DNA of 64,000 bases from Paenirhizobium naphthalenivorans (lineage in GTDB: Bacteria; Pseudomonadota; Alphaproteobacteria; Rhizobiales; Rhizobiaceae), in contig NZ_BJZP01000022.1 of NCBI RefSeq assembly GCF_007992095.1, positions 17,482 to 81,481 of the forward strand, in the 5' to 3' direction. The translations under genes and the position numbers were made by a program. Of this stretch, positions 9,005 to 18,084 are shown in pieces (positions within the stretch are counted from its first letter, which is position 1; each line of letters opens with the position of its first letter). A model generated the notes under the pieces. The model worked only from the letters and a program-made list of their open reading frames with translations. It made no database searches and had not been told where the DNA came from.

Positions 9005-9502
9005 ATGATTGCCCGGCCGGTCACACTTCAGGTCAATGGGGAAATCCACCGCTTCGATCTTGCTCCGGATACGCCGCTCCTGTTTGTCCTGCGCAATGAC
9101 CTTCAGCTCAACGGGCCCAAGTACGGGTGCGGACTTGGCGAATGCGGTGCATGTGCGGTGCTCGTCAATGGCCGGGCCACGCGGTCCTGTTCGATCTCGG
9201 TTGCCGCCGCCGAGGGGCGCGAGATCGTGACGCTGGAAGGCTTGGCTCAAGGGGACGCGCTCCACCCGGTGCAGCGGGCCTTTGTCGAACATCAGGCGGC
9301 ACAATGCGGCTACTGTCTGAACGGCATGATCATCGCCACCGCCGGACTGCTCAACCGCATTGCCGAGCCGCAGGAAGCCGACATTCGAGCGGCACTGAAA
9401 AATCACCTCTGTCGCTGCGGAACCCATATGGAAATCCTCGCTGCCGCGCGACGCGCCGTCGGACTTGTGCATGAAGAACGAAAGGCGGAGGTGTCGTCAT
9501 GA
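9005..9502 (+). CDS. nicA: Nicotinate dehydrogenase subunit A-like [2Fe-2S] protein
   Basis: This 165-residue small subunit of a molybdenum hydroxylase carries KYGCGLGECGAC plus TRSC for the first [2Fe-2S] cluster and QCGYCLNG plus LCRCG for the second. In length and pairing it fits NicA, the electron-transfer subunit of nicotinate dehydrogenase, which makes 6-hydroxynicotinate. The ATG at 9005 starts just before the conserved beta-strand (VTLQVNG). The ribosome site is weak (TGGAAAA). It overlaps the following large subunit by four bases (ATGA). The name depends on the partner and on the 6-hydroxynicotinate reductase further along; a related N-heterocycle is possible. Confidence 0.82.
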   Translation: MIARPVTLQVNGEIHRFDLAPDTPLLFVLRNDLQLNGPKYGCGLGECGACAVLVNGRATRSCSISVAAAEGREIVTLEGLAQGDALHPVQRAFVEHQAAQCGYCLNGMIIATAGLLNRIAEPQEADIRAALKNHLCRCGTHMEILAAARRAVGLVHEERKAEVSS

Positions 9503-12500
9503 CGGGACCGCGCGAGGCGTCGCTCGACGTTTATCTGAATGCGCCTGAAGCGTTGCTGGTTGTCCGCTCGGGCGCCGACAACACAAGGACCCTTTATCTG
9601 GCTTTCGATCGCGATGGCCGGATCACGGCGTTCAATGGTCATGTCGATCTTGGAACGGGTATTCGAACCGCCTTGGCGCAGATTGTCGCCGAAGAGCTGG
9701 ATGTGCCTTTCGAGCGGGTCACCATGGTGCTTGGTACGACCACGGTCGCGCCGGACCAGGGGCCGACGATCGCCAGCGAGACCATTCAGGTGGCGGCAAT
9801 TCCCCTGAGGCAGGCGGCTGCGACCGCGCGGCGGCATTTTTTGGAAAAGGCTGCGGCGCTGCACGGACTGGACCCCGCCGATCTCATGATCGAAGAGGGA
9901 GTGATCCGGCCGAAGGCTGATACGAACTGGATTTTGAGCTTTGACGAACTGGTCGCCGGCCAGCATGACCGGATCGAGATAGACCCGGCAGCACCGCTGA
10001 AACCGGTCGCTGACTACCGGCTGGTCGGAAAGGCCCAACCGCGCAACGATATTGCCGCCAAGGCAACCGGGCAGTGGACCTATGTGCATGATGTCCGCGT
10101 TCCCGGCATGCTGCACGGCCGGGTCGTACGGCCGCCCTATTCGGGCTTCGACAGTGGCGATTTTGTCGGCAACAGCCTGATCGATGTCGACCGGGAGTCC
10201 ATCGGCCATCTTCCAGGCATCGTGGCCGTGGTTGTGGATGGCGATTTCATCGGGATCGTTGCCACGCGCGAGGAATTTGCCGCACAAGCAGCCCGCGAGC
10301 TCAAGGCGACTTGGTGTGCCTTGCCGGAGATCGGCGACCTCAACGAGCCGGAAGAACCGCTCAGGCTCAACCGTTCGACGCCGCGCGTACTGCGGGATGA
10401 GGGGGATGTCGAAAGGGCGCTGGGAGCCGCGTCGCCATTGATGGAGCGGACCTATGTCTGGCCTTACCAGATGCACGCCTCCATCGGTCCGTCCTGCGCG
10501 GTGGCCGACTGGCGGCCCGATCGCCTTGTCGTCTGGTCAGGTACACAGAACCCCTTTCCCATGCGGCGTGATCTGGCGCTGTTGCTCGGCATGCCGGAAA
10601 GCGCCGTTATCGTCGAGCGCATGGAGGCGGCAGGCTGCTACGGCCGCAATTGCGCCGACGACGTCACGGCCGACGCGGCGCTTCTTTCCCGTGCCGTCGG
10701 CAAGCCTGTCAGGGTGCAGTTGACCCGCGAGCAGGAACATGCCTGGGAGCCCAAGGGGGCGGCCCAGGTCATCGATGTGCGCGGCGGGCTGGACCTCGAT
10801 GGCGGGCCGGTGGGCTATGACTTTGATACGCGCTATCCGTCCAATCTGGCGCCGACGCTGGCGCTTATCCTGACCGGTCGCGTGCCCAATAGCCCGAACG
10901 TGGCCGAAATGGGCGATCGGACGGCGATCCCGCCCTATGCCTTCGGCAATATGCGGGTGACTGTACACGACATGCCGCCGATCGCGCGGGCGTCATGGTT
11001 TCGCGGCGTATCGGCGATGCCGAACTCGTTCGCTCACGAGAGCTTCATCGACGAACTGGCTGCGGCTGCCGGCGTCGACCCGGTCGAGTACCGGTTGCGC
11101 TATCTGACCGACCCACGGGCTGCCGATCTCGTGCGGGCTGTCACCGAGAAGGCGGGCTGGACGCCGCGGACGCGACCGGGAACGGCGGGCGGCGAGGGCG
11201 ATCTGCTCTATGGACGCGGCTTTGCCTACGCCGTCTATGTGCATGGCAAGTTTCCCGGCGTTGCGGCCGCGTGGTCGGCCTGGGTCGCTGATGTGGCAGT
11301 CAACCGCAAGACCGGCGAGATTGCCGTCACCAAGATCACGGTGGGGCAGGATTCCGGGCTGATGATCAATCCGGATGGCGTGAAACACCAGATCCACGGC
11401 AATGTCATCCAGTCCCTAAGCCGGGTTCTGAAGGAGAAGGTGAGCTTTGACGGCGCGAGTGTCGAGAGCGTCGAATGGGGCGGTTATCCGATCATGACCT
11501 TCCCGGAGGTGCCGGATATCGACGTACTGATGCTGCCCAGACCAGACGACGAACCGCTCGGCGTCGGCGAGTCGGCTTCTGTTCCCAGTGCGGCGGCCAT
11601 CGTCAACGCGGTTTATGACGCAACAGGCATTCGCTTTCGGGAACTGCCGCTCACGCCGGACAAGATCCTCGCGGCCTTGCGCGAGCAGCGCGGGGAGTTC
11701 CTGGAGAAACCCGCGAGCGCCAGGTCCGCAAAGCGCGGTGGATGGTGGAGGGTGCCCCTTGCTCTTGCGGGCATTGCCGGCGCTGTGGCGGGCGGCATCA
11801 CGCTTGCCTCGCCGATACGCAGCGCATTTGCCCCGATAGCCAGACCTGATCCGGGGGTCTTCAGTGCCGCGACGATCGAGAAGGGACGTCTCATCGCCGC
11901 TGCCGGCGCCTGCAATGTCTGCCATGTCGGCGTTGATGGCACCGCCTTTGCCGGTGGACGGCCGTTCCAGACACCGTTCGGCACGGTCCATGCAACCAAT
12001 ATCACTCCCGATCCGGCCAAGGGGATTGGCGCTTGGTCCTATCCGGCCTTCGAGAGGGCCATGCGCCAGGGTGTTTCGCGCGACGGGCATCATCTCTATC
12101 CGGTGCACCCCTATGCGGCGTTTGCCGGTGTCGAGGAGTCCGATCTGCAGGCACTTTACGCCTATCTGATGACTCAGGCGCCGGTGGCGATGGTTGCGCC
12201 CGAGACGCGGCTCAAGGCGCCTTTCAACATGCGCGGGCTGATGGCCGGCTGGAACAGTCTCTATCTCGATCCGAAACCATTTGCAGTCGACCCGGTCAAA
12301 TCGGCGTCCTGGAACCGTGGCGCTTATCTGGTGGAAACGCTTGGCCACTGTTCCGCCTGCCATACCGAACGCAATGTGGTGGGCGCGGAAAAACGCGGGA
12401 CGGCGCATTTGGCGGGTGGGTTCGTTGATGGTTGGGCGGCGCCGTCGATCAATGGTGCGGGCAGCGGGCCTGTCGGCTGGACGCAAACCGCGCTGTTTGA

Positions 12501-13062
12501 CTATCTGCGCAGTGGCCATTCGGCCGATCATGGCAGCGCCGGTGGGCCGATGGCCGATGTCGTCAAGTCGCTGTCCGCCTTGCCGGACGAGGATATCGCG
12601 GCGATGGCCGACTATCTGACCAGCCGGGGCGAGGCGGTGACGGTCGAGGAGGCGGCTCACCAGAAGGAGGCCCGGATGGCGGCGGCGGATGCTGCCCGGT
12701 CAAGGGCGCTCGACCTTTCTCCCAATGGTGCGCGGATTTTCGAGGGGGCCTGCGCCTCCTGTCACGAAAGCGGCTCACCGCTGGCAAACCTCGCCTTCAA
12801 CACCAGTCTGGCCTCCAGCCGGCCAGACAATCTGATCAACGCGATCCTGCATGGCACGGAGGCTCCAGCCGTCCTGACCGCGCATGCCAGTGCGAAGGAT
12901 CTGGAGATCATGTCGATGCCGGGATTTTCCGGCAGTCTGAGTGATCGCCAGATCGGGGATCTGCTTGCCTATCTGAGGGCCCGGTTTGCGCCGGAGGCGG
13001 CCGGTTGGACTGACTTGGCGGCGACCGTTTCGCGCATCCGTGCGGTTGGTGCCGGCGGTTAG
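9499..13062 (+). CDS. nicB: Nicotinate dehydrogenase subunit B-like: Mo-binding domain fused to a triheme cytochrome c
   Basis: At 1187 residues this matches the length I recall for NicB of Pseudomonas putida. Residues about 1-735 are the Mo hydroxylase part, with GVGES carrying the catalytic glutamate (E691). A single membrane span (WWRVPLALAGIAGAVAGGI, near 746-765) follows. The cytochrome part then has heme sites CNVCH (805), CSACH (951) and CASCH (1085). There is no Tat signal, so the Mo domain should stay in the cytoplasm with the hemes in the periplasm. It hydroxylates nicotinate at C6 and sends electrons to the respiratory chain. The substrate is inferred from family plus the downstream 6-hydroxynicotinate reductase. 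Confidence 0.83.
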   Translation: MTGPREASLDVYLNAPEALLVVRSGADNTRTLYLAFDRDGRITAFNGHVDLGTGIRTALAQIVAEELDVPFERVTMVLGTTTVAPDQGPTIASETIQVAAIPLRQAAATARRHFLEKAAALHGLDPADLMIEEGVIRPKADTNWILSFDELVAGQHDRIEIDPAAPLKPVADYRLVGKAQPRNDIAAKATGQWTYVHDVRVPGMLHGRVVRPPYSGFDSGDFVGNSLIDVDRESIGHLPGIVAVVVDGDFIGIVATREEFAAQAARELKATWCALPEIGDLNEPEEPLRLNRSTPRVLRDEGDVERALGAASPLMERTYVWPYQMHASIGPSCAVADWRPDRLVVWSGTQNPFPMRRDLALLLGMPESAVIVERMEAAGCYGRNCADDVTADAALLSRAVGKPVRVQLTREQEHAWEPKGAAQVIDVRGGLDLDGGPVGYDFDTRYPSNLAPTLALILTGRVPNSPNVAEMGDRTAIPPYAFGNMRVTVHDMPPIARASWFRGVSAMPNSFAHESFIDELAAAAGVDPVEYRLRYLTDPRAADLVRAVTEKAGWTPRTRPGTAGGEGDLLYGRGFAYAVYVHGKFPGVAAAWSAWVADVAVNRKTGEIAVTKITVGQDSGLMINPDGVKHQIHGNVIQSLSRVLKEKVSFDGASVESVEWGGYPIMTFPEVPDIDVLMLPRPDDEPLGVGESASVPSAAAIVNAVYDATGIRFRELPLTPDKILAALREQRGEFLEKPASARSAKRGGWWRVPLALAGIAGAVAGGITLASPIRSAFAPIARPDPGVFSAATIEKGRLIAAAGACNVCHVGVDGTAFAGGRPFQTPFGTVHATNITPDPAKGIGAWSYPAFERAMRQGVSRDGHHLYPVHPYAAFAGVEESDLQALYAYLMTQAPVAMVAPETRLKAPFNMRGLMAGWNSLYLDPKPFAVDPVKSASWNRGAYLVETLGHCSACHTERNVVGAEKRGTAHLAGGFVDGWAAPSINGAGSGPVGWTQTALFDYLRSGHSADHGSAGGPMADVVKSLSALPDEDIAAMADYLTSRGEAVTVEEAAHQKEARMAAADAARSRALDLSPNGARIFEGACASCHESGSPLANLAFNTSLASSRPDNLINAILHGTEAPAVLTAHASAKDLEIMSMPGFSGSLSDRQIGDLLAYLRARFAPEAAGWTDLAATVSRIRAVGAGG

Positions 13063-13071
13063 TTAGAGCAC

Positions 13072-13920
13072 TTAGCCGACGAAGGCGCGCTCGATGACGA
13101 AAGTGGCTGGTGCATTGTTGGCGCCTTCGATGAGCCCAAAGCCCTCCAGCATGGCCTTGGTGTCCTTCAGCATCGCCATGGAGCCGCAGATCATGGCGCG
13201 GTCTTTTGCCGGCGAGATGTGGGGAAGGCCTGTCTGCTCGAAGAAGGTGCCGCCGATCATGAGGTCGGTGATGCGTCCCATCCGCTCAAACGGCTCGCGT
13301 GTCGTCGTGGTGAAGAGCTTCAGGCGACCCTCGACCATCTCCCCGACCAGTGGATCGTTGACCAGATCCGTGACGAGATGGGTGATATAGGTAAGTTCGC
13401 CGACCTCGCGGCAGGTCTGGACAAGGATGACTTCCTCGAATTTCTCATAGGTCTCGGGATCGCGGATCAGGCTGGCGAAGGGGGCGACGCCGGTGCCGGT
13501 GGAGAGAAGATAGAGGCGCTTGCCGGGGACGAGCGCATCATGCACCAGCGTGCCGGTCGGCTTCTTGCGCATCAGGACGGTGTCGCCGGGCTTGATCTTC
13601 TGCAGGTGTTCGGTCAGCGGACCGTCCGGCACTTTGATGGAATAGAACTCGATCTCTTCGTCCCACGCCGGGCTGGCAACCGAGTAGGCGCGGAAGACTG
13701 GCCGCTCGGCATTGGGCAGGCCGATCAGCACGAACTCGCCGGAGCGGAAACGGAAGCTGGCCGGACGGGTGATGCGGAAGCGAAATAGCCGGTCGGTGAA
13801 ATGTTCGACCAGCACCACCTTTTCGGCGAAGACATTGTCCGGGATCGGGAAAGCCGGCGGGCCACTGGGGGCGGCATCCGGCTCCGTCAGCCGGTGATCG
13901 ATGATGCCTGAATCCGTCAT
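13072..13920 (-). CDS. Ferredoxin-NADP reductase (Fpr type)
   Basis: This 282-residue FAD enzyme has the FAD motif FRAYSVASP in the N-terminal half, the nucleotide-binding STGTGVAPFASLIRD segment, and the C-terminal FVIERAFVG tail typical of proteobacterial Fpr. It moves electrons between NADPH and ferredoxin or flavodoxin in the cytoplasm. The ATG at 13920 was chosen because a longer reading would run into the palindromic operator at 13940-13953, which lies just 20 bases upstream. The gene is convergent with the nicB-like gene (9-base gap). Placed in a regulon with a ferredoxin-type reductase gene at 21257, it may supply low-potential electrons for ring reduction; this is inference. Confidence 0.88.
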   Translation of the reverse strand: MTDSGIIDHRLTEPDAAPSGPPAFPIPDNVFAEKVVLVEHFTDRLFRFRITRPASFRFRSGEFVLIGLPNAERPVFRAYSVASPAWDEEIEFYSIKVPDGPLTEHLQKIKPGDTVLMRKKPTGTLVHDALVPGKRLYLLSTGTGVAPFASLIRDPETYEKFEEVILVQTCREVGELTYITHLVTDLVNDPLVGEMVEGRLKLFTTTTREPFERMGRITDLMIGGTFFEQTGLPHISPAKDRAMICGSMAMLKDTKAMLEGFGLIEGANNAPATFVIERAFVG

Positions 13921-13939
13921 GCTTAACCCCGCGAATATC

Positions 13940-13953
13940 ATTTGTATACGAAT
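13940..13953. promoter_or_regulatory. Operator copy 2 of the ATTYGTATACRAAT palindrome
   Basis: ATTTGTATACGAAT, full consensus, lies 19 bases before the start codon of the ferredoxin-NADP reductase. That is close enough to block transcription or initiation if bound. Confidence 0.72.
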
Positions 13954-13990
13954 GAATATTTGCGCGGTTGCGGGCAAAGGTCAAGCCGTC

Positions 13991-15457
13991 TCAGCCGACG
14001 GTTGGCGTGGACAGGAGCCAGAGGCCGAAAACGGTGTAGAAAACCATCACCAGCGCCAGGAATATCTGGCTTACGGTCGCGCGGTGCGGAGGGGTGAAAT
14101 ATTGCAGGGCGATCATGTGGGCGAGAAGAATACCGATGCAATGGCCGACAACGATGATGATGGTCTGCGCCGCCCACAGTCGCTTGACGCCTTCGATGTC
14201 GATCAGGAACGAGGCCGTGACGTGCCATTCCGCGGTGCCGAACAGGTTCCAGCCCAGAGCGAAGGGGTCGGATATGACCGCATAGAGATACTGCCCGTTC
14301 ATCAACATCAGGCTCAGATAATGGGCGCCATGGAAGGCGATCGAGATCGGTACGATGGAATAGACGAGGTGGCTGGCGAGCTTCAGCATGGCGCCGAAGG
14401 ATCTTTCTCCTGCGATCCGGGCGCCGAGCAGAACCGCTGACAGATACAGAAGCGCCAGAACCATCGGTGCGGCGATCAGGCCGAAGGTGTTTGCCACCGT
14501 GACCGCGCTTCGGCCGGGAAATTCAAGGGGATTGATGCCGATCGCCGAGAGCCAGGTGAAAGTTTCCGAAAAACCGTCGAAGGAGGCTGTGCCGAGGGTG
14601 AGGAGCAGAAAAAGGGCGGCCGAGATCGGCGGAGGCGCCAGATCGACGCAGCGCTGGCCGGGCCATGACAGGCGGATGGTGCCTCTTGTTTCTTCATCGC
14701 TGGGTGGACTTGCGGACAATGGCGCCAGCAGGCCGATCATGCGGAAGTAGACGGAAAAGGGCTCGCCCCTTTTCGTCCATTCGGCTTCGCCAAACAGGAT
14801 CATGGCTGCGAGCGTCAAGACCCAATAGGTCGTAACCGCAAGAGCCAGGCCCGACGGGTCTTCCGGGGCAAGGGAAATGAGTTCGTACCAGGCGAACAGG
14901 AAAAAGACCGCGATGGCGGATGTGTAGCCCAGCGCTGGCGGCAGGGTGAGGAAAGGCGTCTTTCCGAGTGGCCGATCACTCAGCTTGCGCAGCAGCGCCA
15001 GTGGACCGGTCCAGGGATTGAGCCAGGGCCAGAGATTGCCGAGGACCGCCTGCAGCAGCGTGAAGGCCACCCAGAAAAAGGTCCAGACGAACAGGGGCAG
15101 AGGGTTTTCCAGCGGATCGCCGGTGGAATAAAGACCGGTCGCCACGAGAAAGGCAAGGAAGAGGAAGCTTAGCAGGCTTGTTGCTGTGACGGGCGGCAAG
15201 AAAACGCCGGAAAAGATATGCGAGGCGCGCGCCGCTCGGGCGAACCAGCCCTCAGGGAGAAGAAGGAGTATGGTAAAGGAAGCGGCGACCGCGATTGCGC
15301 CGCCCGTCAAATAATATTCCGTCGGCAGCAGCATGACCAGACCGCGTTCGGTGCCGTGGGCGCCGGCATCCGTGGCCATCACTGTGGTGGAAAGGGAGGC
15401 TAGAGCGAAATATAGCGGCTTCAGATTGTGGACGCGGCGACTATTATCGAACAACAT
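13991..15457 (-). CDS. Uncharacterised multi-pass membrane protein
   Basis: This 488-residue protein has about ten hydrophobic segments, for example TGGAIAVAASFTILLLLP, SLLSFLFLAFLVATGLY, LPLFVWTFFWVAFTLLQAVLG and IFLALVMVFYTVFGLWLL. Possible functional residues are a histidine-bearing segment (ISIAFHGAHYLSLMLM), DPFALGWNLFGTAEWHV and IIIVVGHCIGILLAHMIAL. An ATDAGAHG stretch near the N-terminus could be a cleaved signal. GAAGGACA precedes the ATG. I do not recognise a transporter family with confidence. Proteins of this look are sometimes labelled fenitrothion hydrolase-like, but I cannot confirm that. Its location between two palindromic operators makes it part of the heterocycle island; uptake, or membrane redox through the buried histidines, are the options. 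Confidence 0.75.
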   Translation of the reverse strand: MLFDNSRRVHNLKPLYFALASLSTTVMATDAGAHGTERGLVMLLPTEYYLTGGAIAVAASFTILLLLPEGWFARAARASHIFSGVFLPPVTATSLLSFLFLAFLVATGLYSTGDPLENPLPLFVWTFFWVAFTLLQAVLGNLWPWLNPWTGPLALLRKLSDRPLGKTPFLTLPPALGYTSAIAVFFLFAWYELISLAPEDPSGLALAVTTYWVLTLAAMILFGEAEWTKRGEPFSVYFRMIGLLAPLSASPPSDEETRGTIRLSWPGQRCVDLAPPPISAALFLLLTLGTASFDGFSETFTWLSAIGINPLEFPGRSAVTVANTFGLIAAPMVLALLYLSAVLLGARIAGERSFGAMLKLASHLVYSIVPISIAFHGAHYLSLMLMNGQYLYAVISDPFALGWNLFGTAEWHVTASFLIDIEGVKRLWAAQTIIIVVGHCIGILLAHMIALQYFTPPHRATVSQIFLALVMVFYTVFGLWLLSTPTVG

Positions 15458-15765
15458 ACAGTGTCCTTCTCCAATCAGAATGACGTGCCGCCAACGGAAC
15501 GTGAAAGCGCCTTTGACAATCCCCCGGACTGGGTCATCATCCTTTTGCCGACCAAACCGCCAGGATGGGACGTGGGAGAACGTCAGGGAATGCTCAATTC
15601 ATTCGCATACAAACAGGGTTGTGATTCCATGTCCATTCCCACGAACTTAAATTCGAGTGATACGGAGAGCCTTCTTGTCAATTCTCAAACATCGTGATTT
15701 GTTAGTAGACGAACGATCCGCGCATCAGAAAGACGGACGTCATTTCCACTAAGAGGGGAAATTTC
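15458..15765. other. Divergent promoter region, membrane protein / ABC importer
   Basis: This 308-base stretch separates the minus-strand membrane protein from the plus-strand binding-protein gene and contains one palindrome (15601-15614). Small frames inside have no family resemblance and are likely chance. AAGAGGGGAA just before 15766 is the ribosome site of the binding-protein gene. Confidence 0.5.
15601..15614. promoter_or_regulatory. Operator copy 3 of the ATTYGTATACRAAT palindrome
   Basis: ATTCGCATACAAAC, two positions off the best version, lies about midway between the two divergent genes. It could control both the membrane protein and the ABC importer. Confidence 0.6.
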
Positions 15766-17073
15766 ATGACCGATAAGATCATCAAGCCTAAATCCAGTTT
15801 TACCCGCCGCTCGACGCTTCTTGGAATGGGGGCGGCCGCGGGTGCCGGCCTTGTGTCCTCTGTTGCGCCGGGGTTCGTTCGCTACGCGCAGGCCCAGACC
15901 TCCGCGCCGATCAAGCTCGGTTTTGAGTGTCACCGCACCGGCATCGGCGCGTCCTACGGCCGCTGGTACGAGCGTGTGGCGAATGCCGCCGCCAAGATCA
16001 TCAATGAGGAGGGCGGCATCAATGGCCGTCCGGTCGAACTCGTCATCGAAGACGATGGTACCGACCCGAAGCGCGGTGCCGAAGTGGTGGAGAAGTTCGC
16101 CACGCAGCACAAGGTCGATGCCGTTTTCGGCACGCTGTTTTCCCACGTTGTCGTCGGTGCCGCACCGCGTGCCGGCGAGCTGAAGATGCCGTATCTGGTT
16201 GTCTCTGAAGGCACGCATGTCTCCTCCGGCAGCCTCAACCGCTACTGCTTCCAGCCCGGCATCTGCGATGTGAAGAGCCAGGTCATCTCCATGGCGCCCT
16301 GGATCACGCAGAATCTCGGCAAGAAGGTCACGATGATCTTCCCTGACTATGCCTTCGGCTATGACCACCGCGACAACCTCAGCGCCTCCATCAAGGCTCA
16401 GGGCGGCGAAATGCTCGAGCTGATCGCCGTGCCTCCGACCGAGACCTCGTTCACGCGTTATCTGCCGCGCATTCCGTCCGATACCGAAGTGCTCTACCAT
16501 GTCATGGTCGGCCCGGCGGTTCTGACCTTCGTGACCGAGCTTGGCCAGTTCTATGGCTCCAAGCGTCCTGAGATTTTCGGCTTCATCGACAGTATCGAAG
16601 CCGTGGATCTTGCCACACCGCAGCTTTCCTTCCTGGAGGGAACCTATTTCTGGGAAGGCATGCCGCGCTATGCCCAGAAGGATCAGTCGCAGTGGGACAA
16701 GCTCTATCGTGCCGCCGTTGGCGTCGACGACAATGGGGCGAGCCTGGCCGATCCCAAGGATATTTCCACTTACGCCCATATGTTCGGCGTCTGGGAAACC
16801 TTGTTCACCATCAAGCAGGCCATGGAAATGGCTGGCTATGCCGGACCGGAGGACAAGGCCAAATTCATCGAGGCGCTCGAGTCGATCGAGAAGTTCGATG
16901 AGGGACGCGACCATCCGCAGGGTGACAAGATCTTCAACGGCAAGAACCATCAGTGCTATGGCCATCAGAACATCTCGAAGGTCGAAGAAAGCCGCCTGAA
17001 TGTCGTACACCGCACCTCGATCGAGGATGGAATGTACGAAGTCACGGCCGATTATACGAAGATGGCGCTCTGA
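15766..17073 (+). CDS. Tat-exported ABC substrate-binding protein, amide/urea (LIV) type
   Basis: This 435-residue periplasmic binding protein belongs to the branched-chain amino acid/amide class (AmiC/UrtA-like, Peripla_BP family). The N-terminus FTRRSTLLGMGAAAGAG is a twin-arginine signal (RR at residues 14-15), unusual for this class but seen in amide/urea members. The mature protein begins about APIKLGFECHRTGIGASYG, and INEEGGINGRPVELVIEDDG is the usual first-lobe signature. An AGAGGGGAA ribosome site precedes the ATG. It is followed by two permeases and two ATPases. The substrate is probably the N-heterocyclic acid or a ring-opened amide of the island; that is inference from position. 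Confidence 0.88.
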   Translation: MTDKIIKPKSSFTRRSTLLGMGAAAGAGLVSSVAPGFVRYAQAQTSAPIKLGFECHRTGIGASYGRWYERVANAAAKIINEEGGINGRPVELVIEDDGTDPKRGAEVVEKFATQHKVDAVFGTLFSHVVVGAAPRAGELKMPYLVVSEGTHVSSGSLNRYCFQPGICDVKSQVISMAPWITQNLGKKVTMIFPDYAFGYDHRDNLSASIKAQGGEMLELIAVPPTETSFTRYLPRIPSDTEVLYHVMVGPAVLTFVTELGQFYGSKRPEIFGFIDSIEAVDLATPQLSFLEGTYFWEGMPRYAQKDQSQWDKLYRAAVGVDDNGASLADPKDISTYAHMFGVWETLFTIKQAMEMAGYAGPEDKAKFIEALESIEKFDEGRDHPQGDKIFNGKNHQCYGHQNISKVEESRLNVVHRTSIEDGMYEVTADYTKMAL

Positions 17074-17086
17074 CTTTGCGGACGCT

Positions 17087-17113
17087 CGGTGAGCCGTAAG
17101 ATGTGGCTCGCCG
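17087..17113 (+). repeat. Stem-loop between binding protein and permease genes
   Basis: CGGTGAGCC (17087-17095) can pair with GGCTCGCCG (17105-17113), nine pairs with one G-U. It follows the binding-protein stop by 14 bases. No long T-run follows, so it may limit read-through or protect the upstream message rather than terminate fully. Confidence 0.5.
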
Positions 17114-17202
17114 ATTTCTCCGCCTGATCGCTCTTTCCCTTCCATTTTCGACTGGTAACCTGCAGGCGCGGGCGACATGGCTCGTGCTTTAGGAGCAAGA
17201 CT

Positions 17203-18084
17203 TTGGCATTTGGTCCATTTTTATTGCTGGCAACGCTGGAGGGGCTGCTTCAGGCGGCTGTCCTGACCCTCACGGCGCTCGGGCTTTCGCTGGTCTTCGG
17301 CGTCATGCGCGTTGTCAATGTCGCCCATGGCGAGTTCTATATGCTCGGCGCCGTCGTTGCCTGGTGGGTGACTTCGACGATCGGCCTGCCTCCTGCGATC
17401 GCCTTCTTCGTGGCGTTGATCATCAGTCCGATGGTGGTCGGAGCGGTGGCCCTTACCGGTGAGCGCCTCATCCTCAAGCGGCTCAACTACAATCCGGAAT
17501 CGACCATCGTCGCGACGATCGGCATGCTCTACATCATCCAGCAGACGGTGCTGCTCACCTACGGTCCCGATGCGCGCCCGGTGACCGCGCCGTTCTACTA
17601 CCGCATACAGCTGCCGTGGTTCGGCTATTCAGGCTACAATCTGTTCGTGATCGCGGCTGCGGGCGTTCTGCTTTTGCTGGTCTGGTTCGTGCTGAGCCGG
17701 ACGCGGCTGGGGCTTGTTATGCGAGCGACCCAGTTCGACAGTGAAACGGCACAAGCCTTCGGCATTCCGATTGAGCGGGTCTACGCCTTCGTCTTCGCCG
17801 CCGGTGCCATGCTCGCGGCCGTGGCCGCAGTGCTGATCGTGCCGATCCGTCAGGCCCATTATCTGATGGGGCTCGATCCGCTGCTTCTGTCCTTCATCGT
17901 CGTCATCATCGGCGGACTGGGCAGCCTGCGCGGCACCGTTGTCGCGGCCCTTCTGATTGGTTTGAGCGACGGCATTATTTCGGTGTTCTTCTCGCCGACG
18001 CTGGCGAAGATGATCTCGACCCTGCTGGTAGCGCTGGTGCTGGTCTTCAAGCCGGAAGGGCTTTTCGGAGCGAAGGCACGATGA
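17203..18084 (+). CDS. LIV-type ABC transporter permease (LivH-like)
   Basis: This 293-residue inner-membrane permease starts at TTG (17203), seven bases after an AGGAG ribosome site; no ATG in frame suits. It has eight or so hydrophobic segments. The motif VNVAHGEFYMLGAV near residue 38 is the LivH signature, and GGLGSLRGTVVAALLIGLSDG near the C-terminus is the LivH cytoplasmic loop. It overlaps the next permease by four bases. It imports the ligand presented by the Tat-exported binding protein upstream. Confidence 0.9.
   Translation: MAFGPFLLLATLEGLLQAAVLTLTALGLSLVFGVMRVVNVAHGEFYMLGAVVAWWVTSTIGLPPAIAFFVALIISPMVVGAVALTGERLILKRLNYNPESTIVATIGMLYIIQQTVLLTYGPDARPVTAPFYYRIQLPWFGYSGYNLFVIAAAGVLLLLVWFVLSRTRLGLVMRATQFDSETAQAFGIPIERVYAFVFAAGAMLAAVAAVLIVPIRQAHYLMGLDPLLLSFIVVIIGGLGSLRGTVVAALLIGLSDGIISVFFSPTLAKMISTLLVALVLVFKPEGLFGAKAR

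Noticed and set aside
15692..15714. A further possible copy of the island palindrome (ATTTGTTAGTAGACGAAC)
   Set aside because: The two half-sites are separated by extra bases, so the dyad is broken; the good copy 90 bases earlier explains regulation.
15685..17178. 497-codon minus-strand open frame opposite the Tat-exported binding protein
   Set aside because: Shadow of the plus-strand gene; no start signal or family motif, and the plus strand has a clear Tat signal and binding-protein signature.
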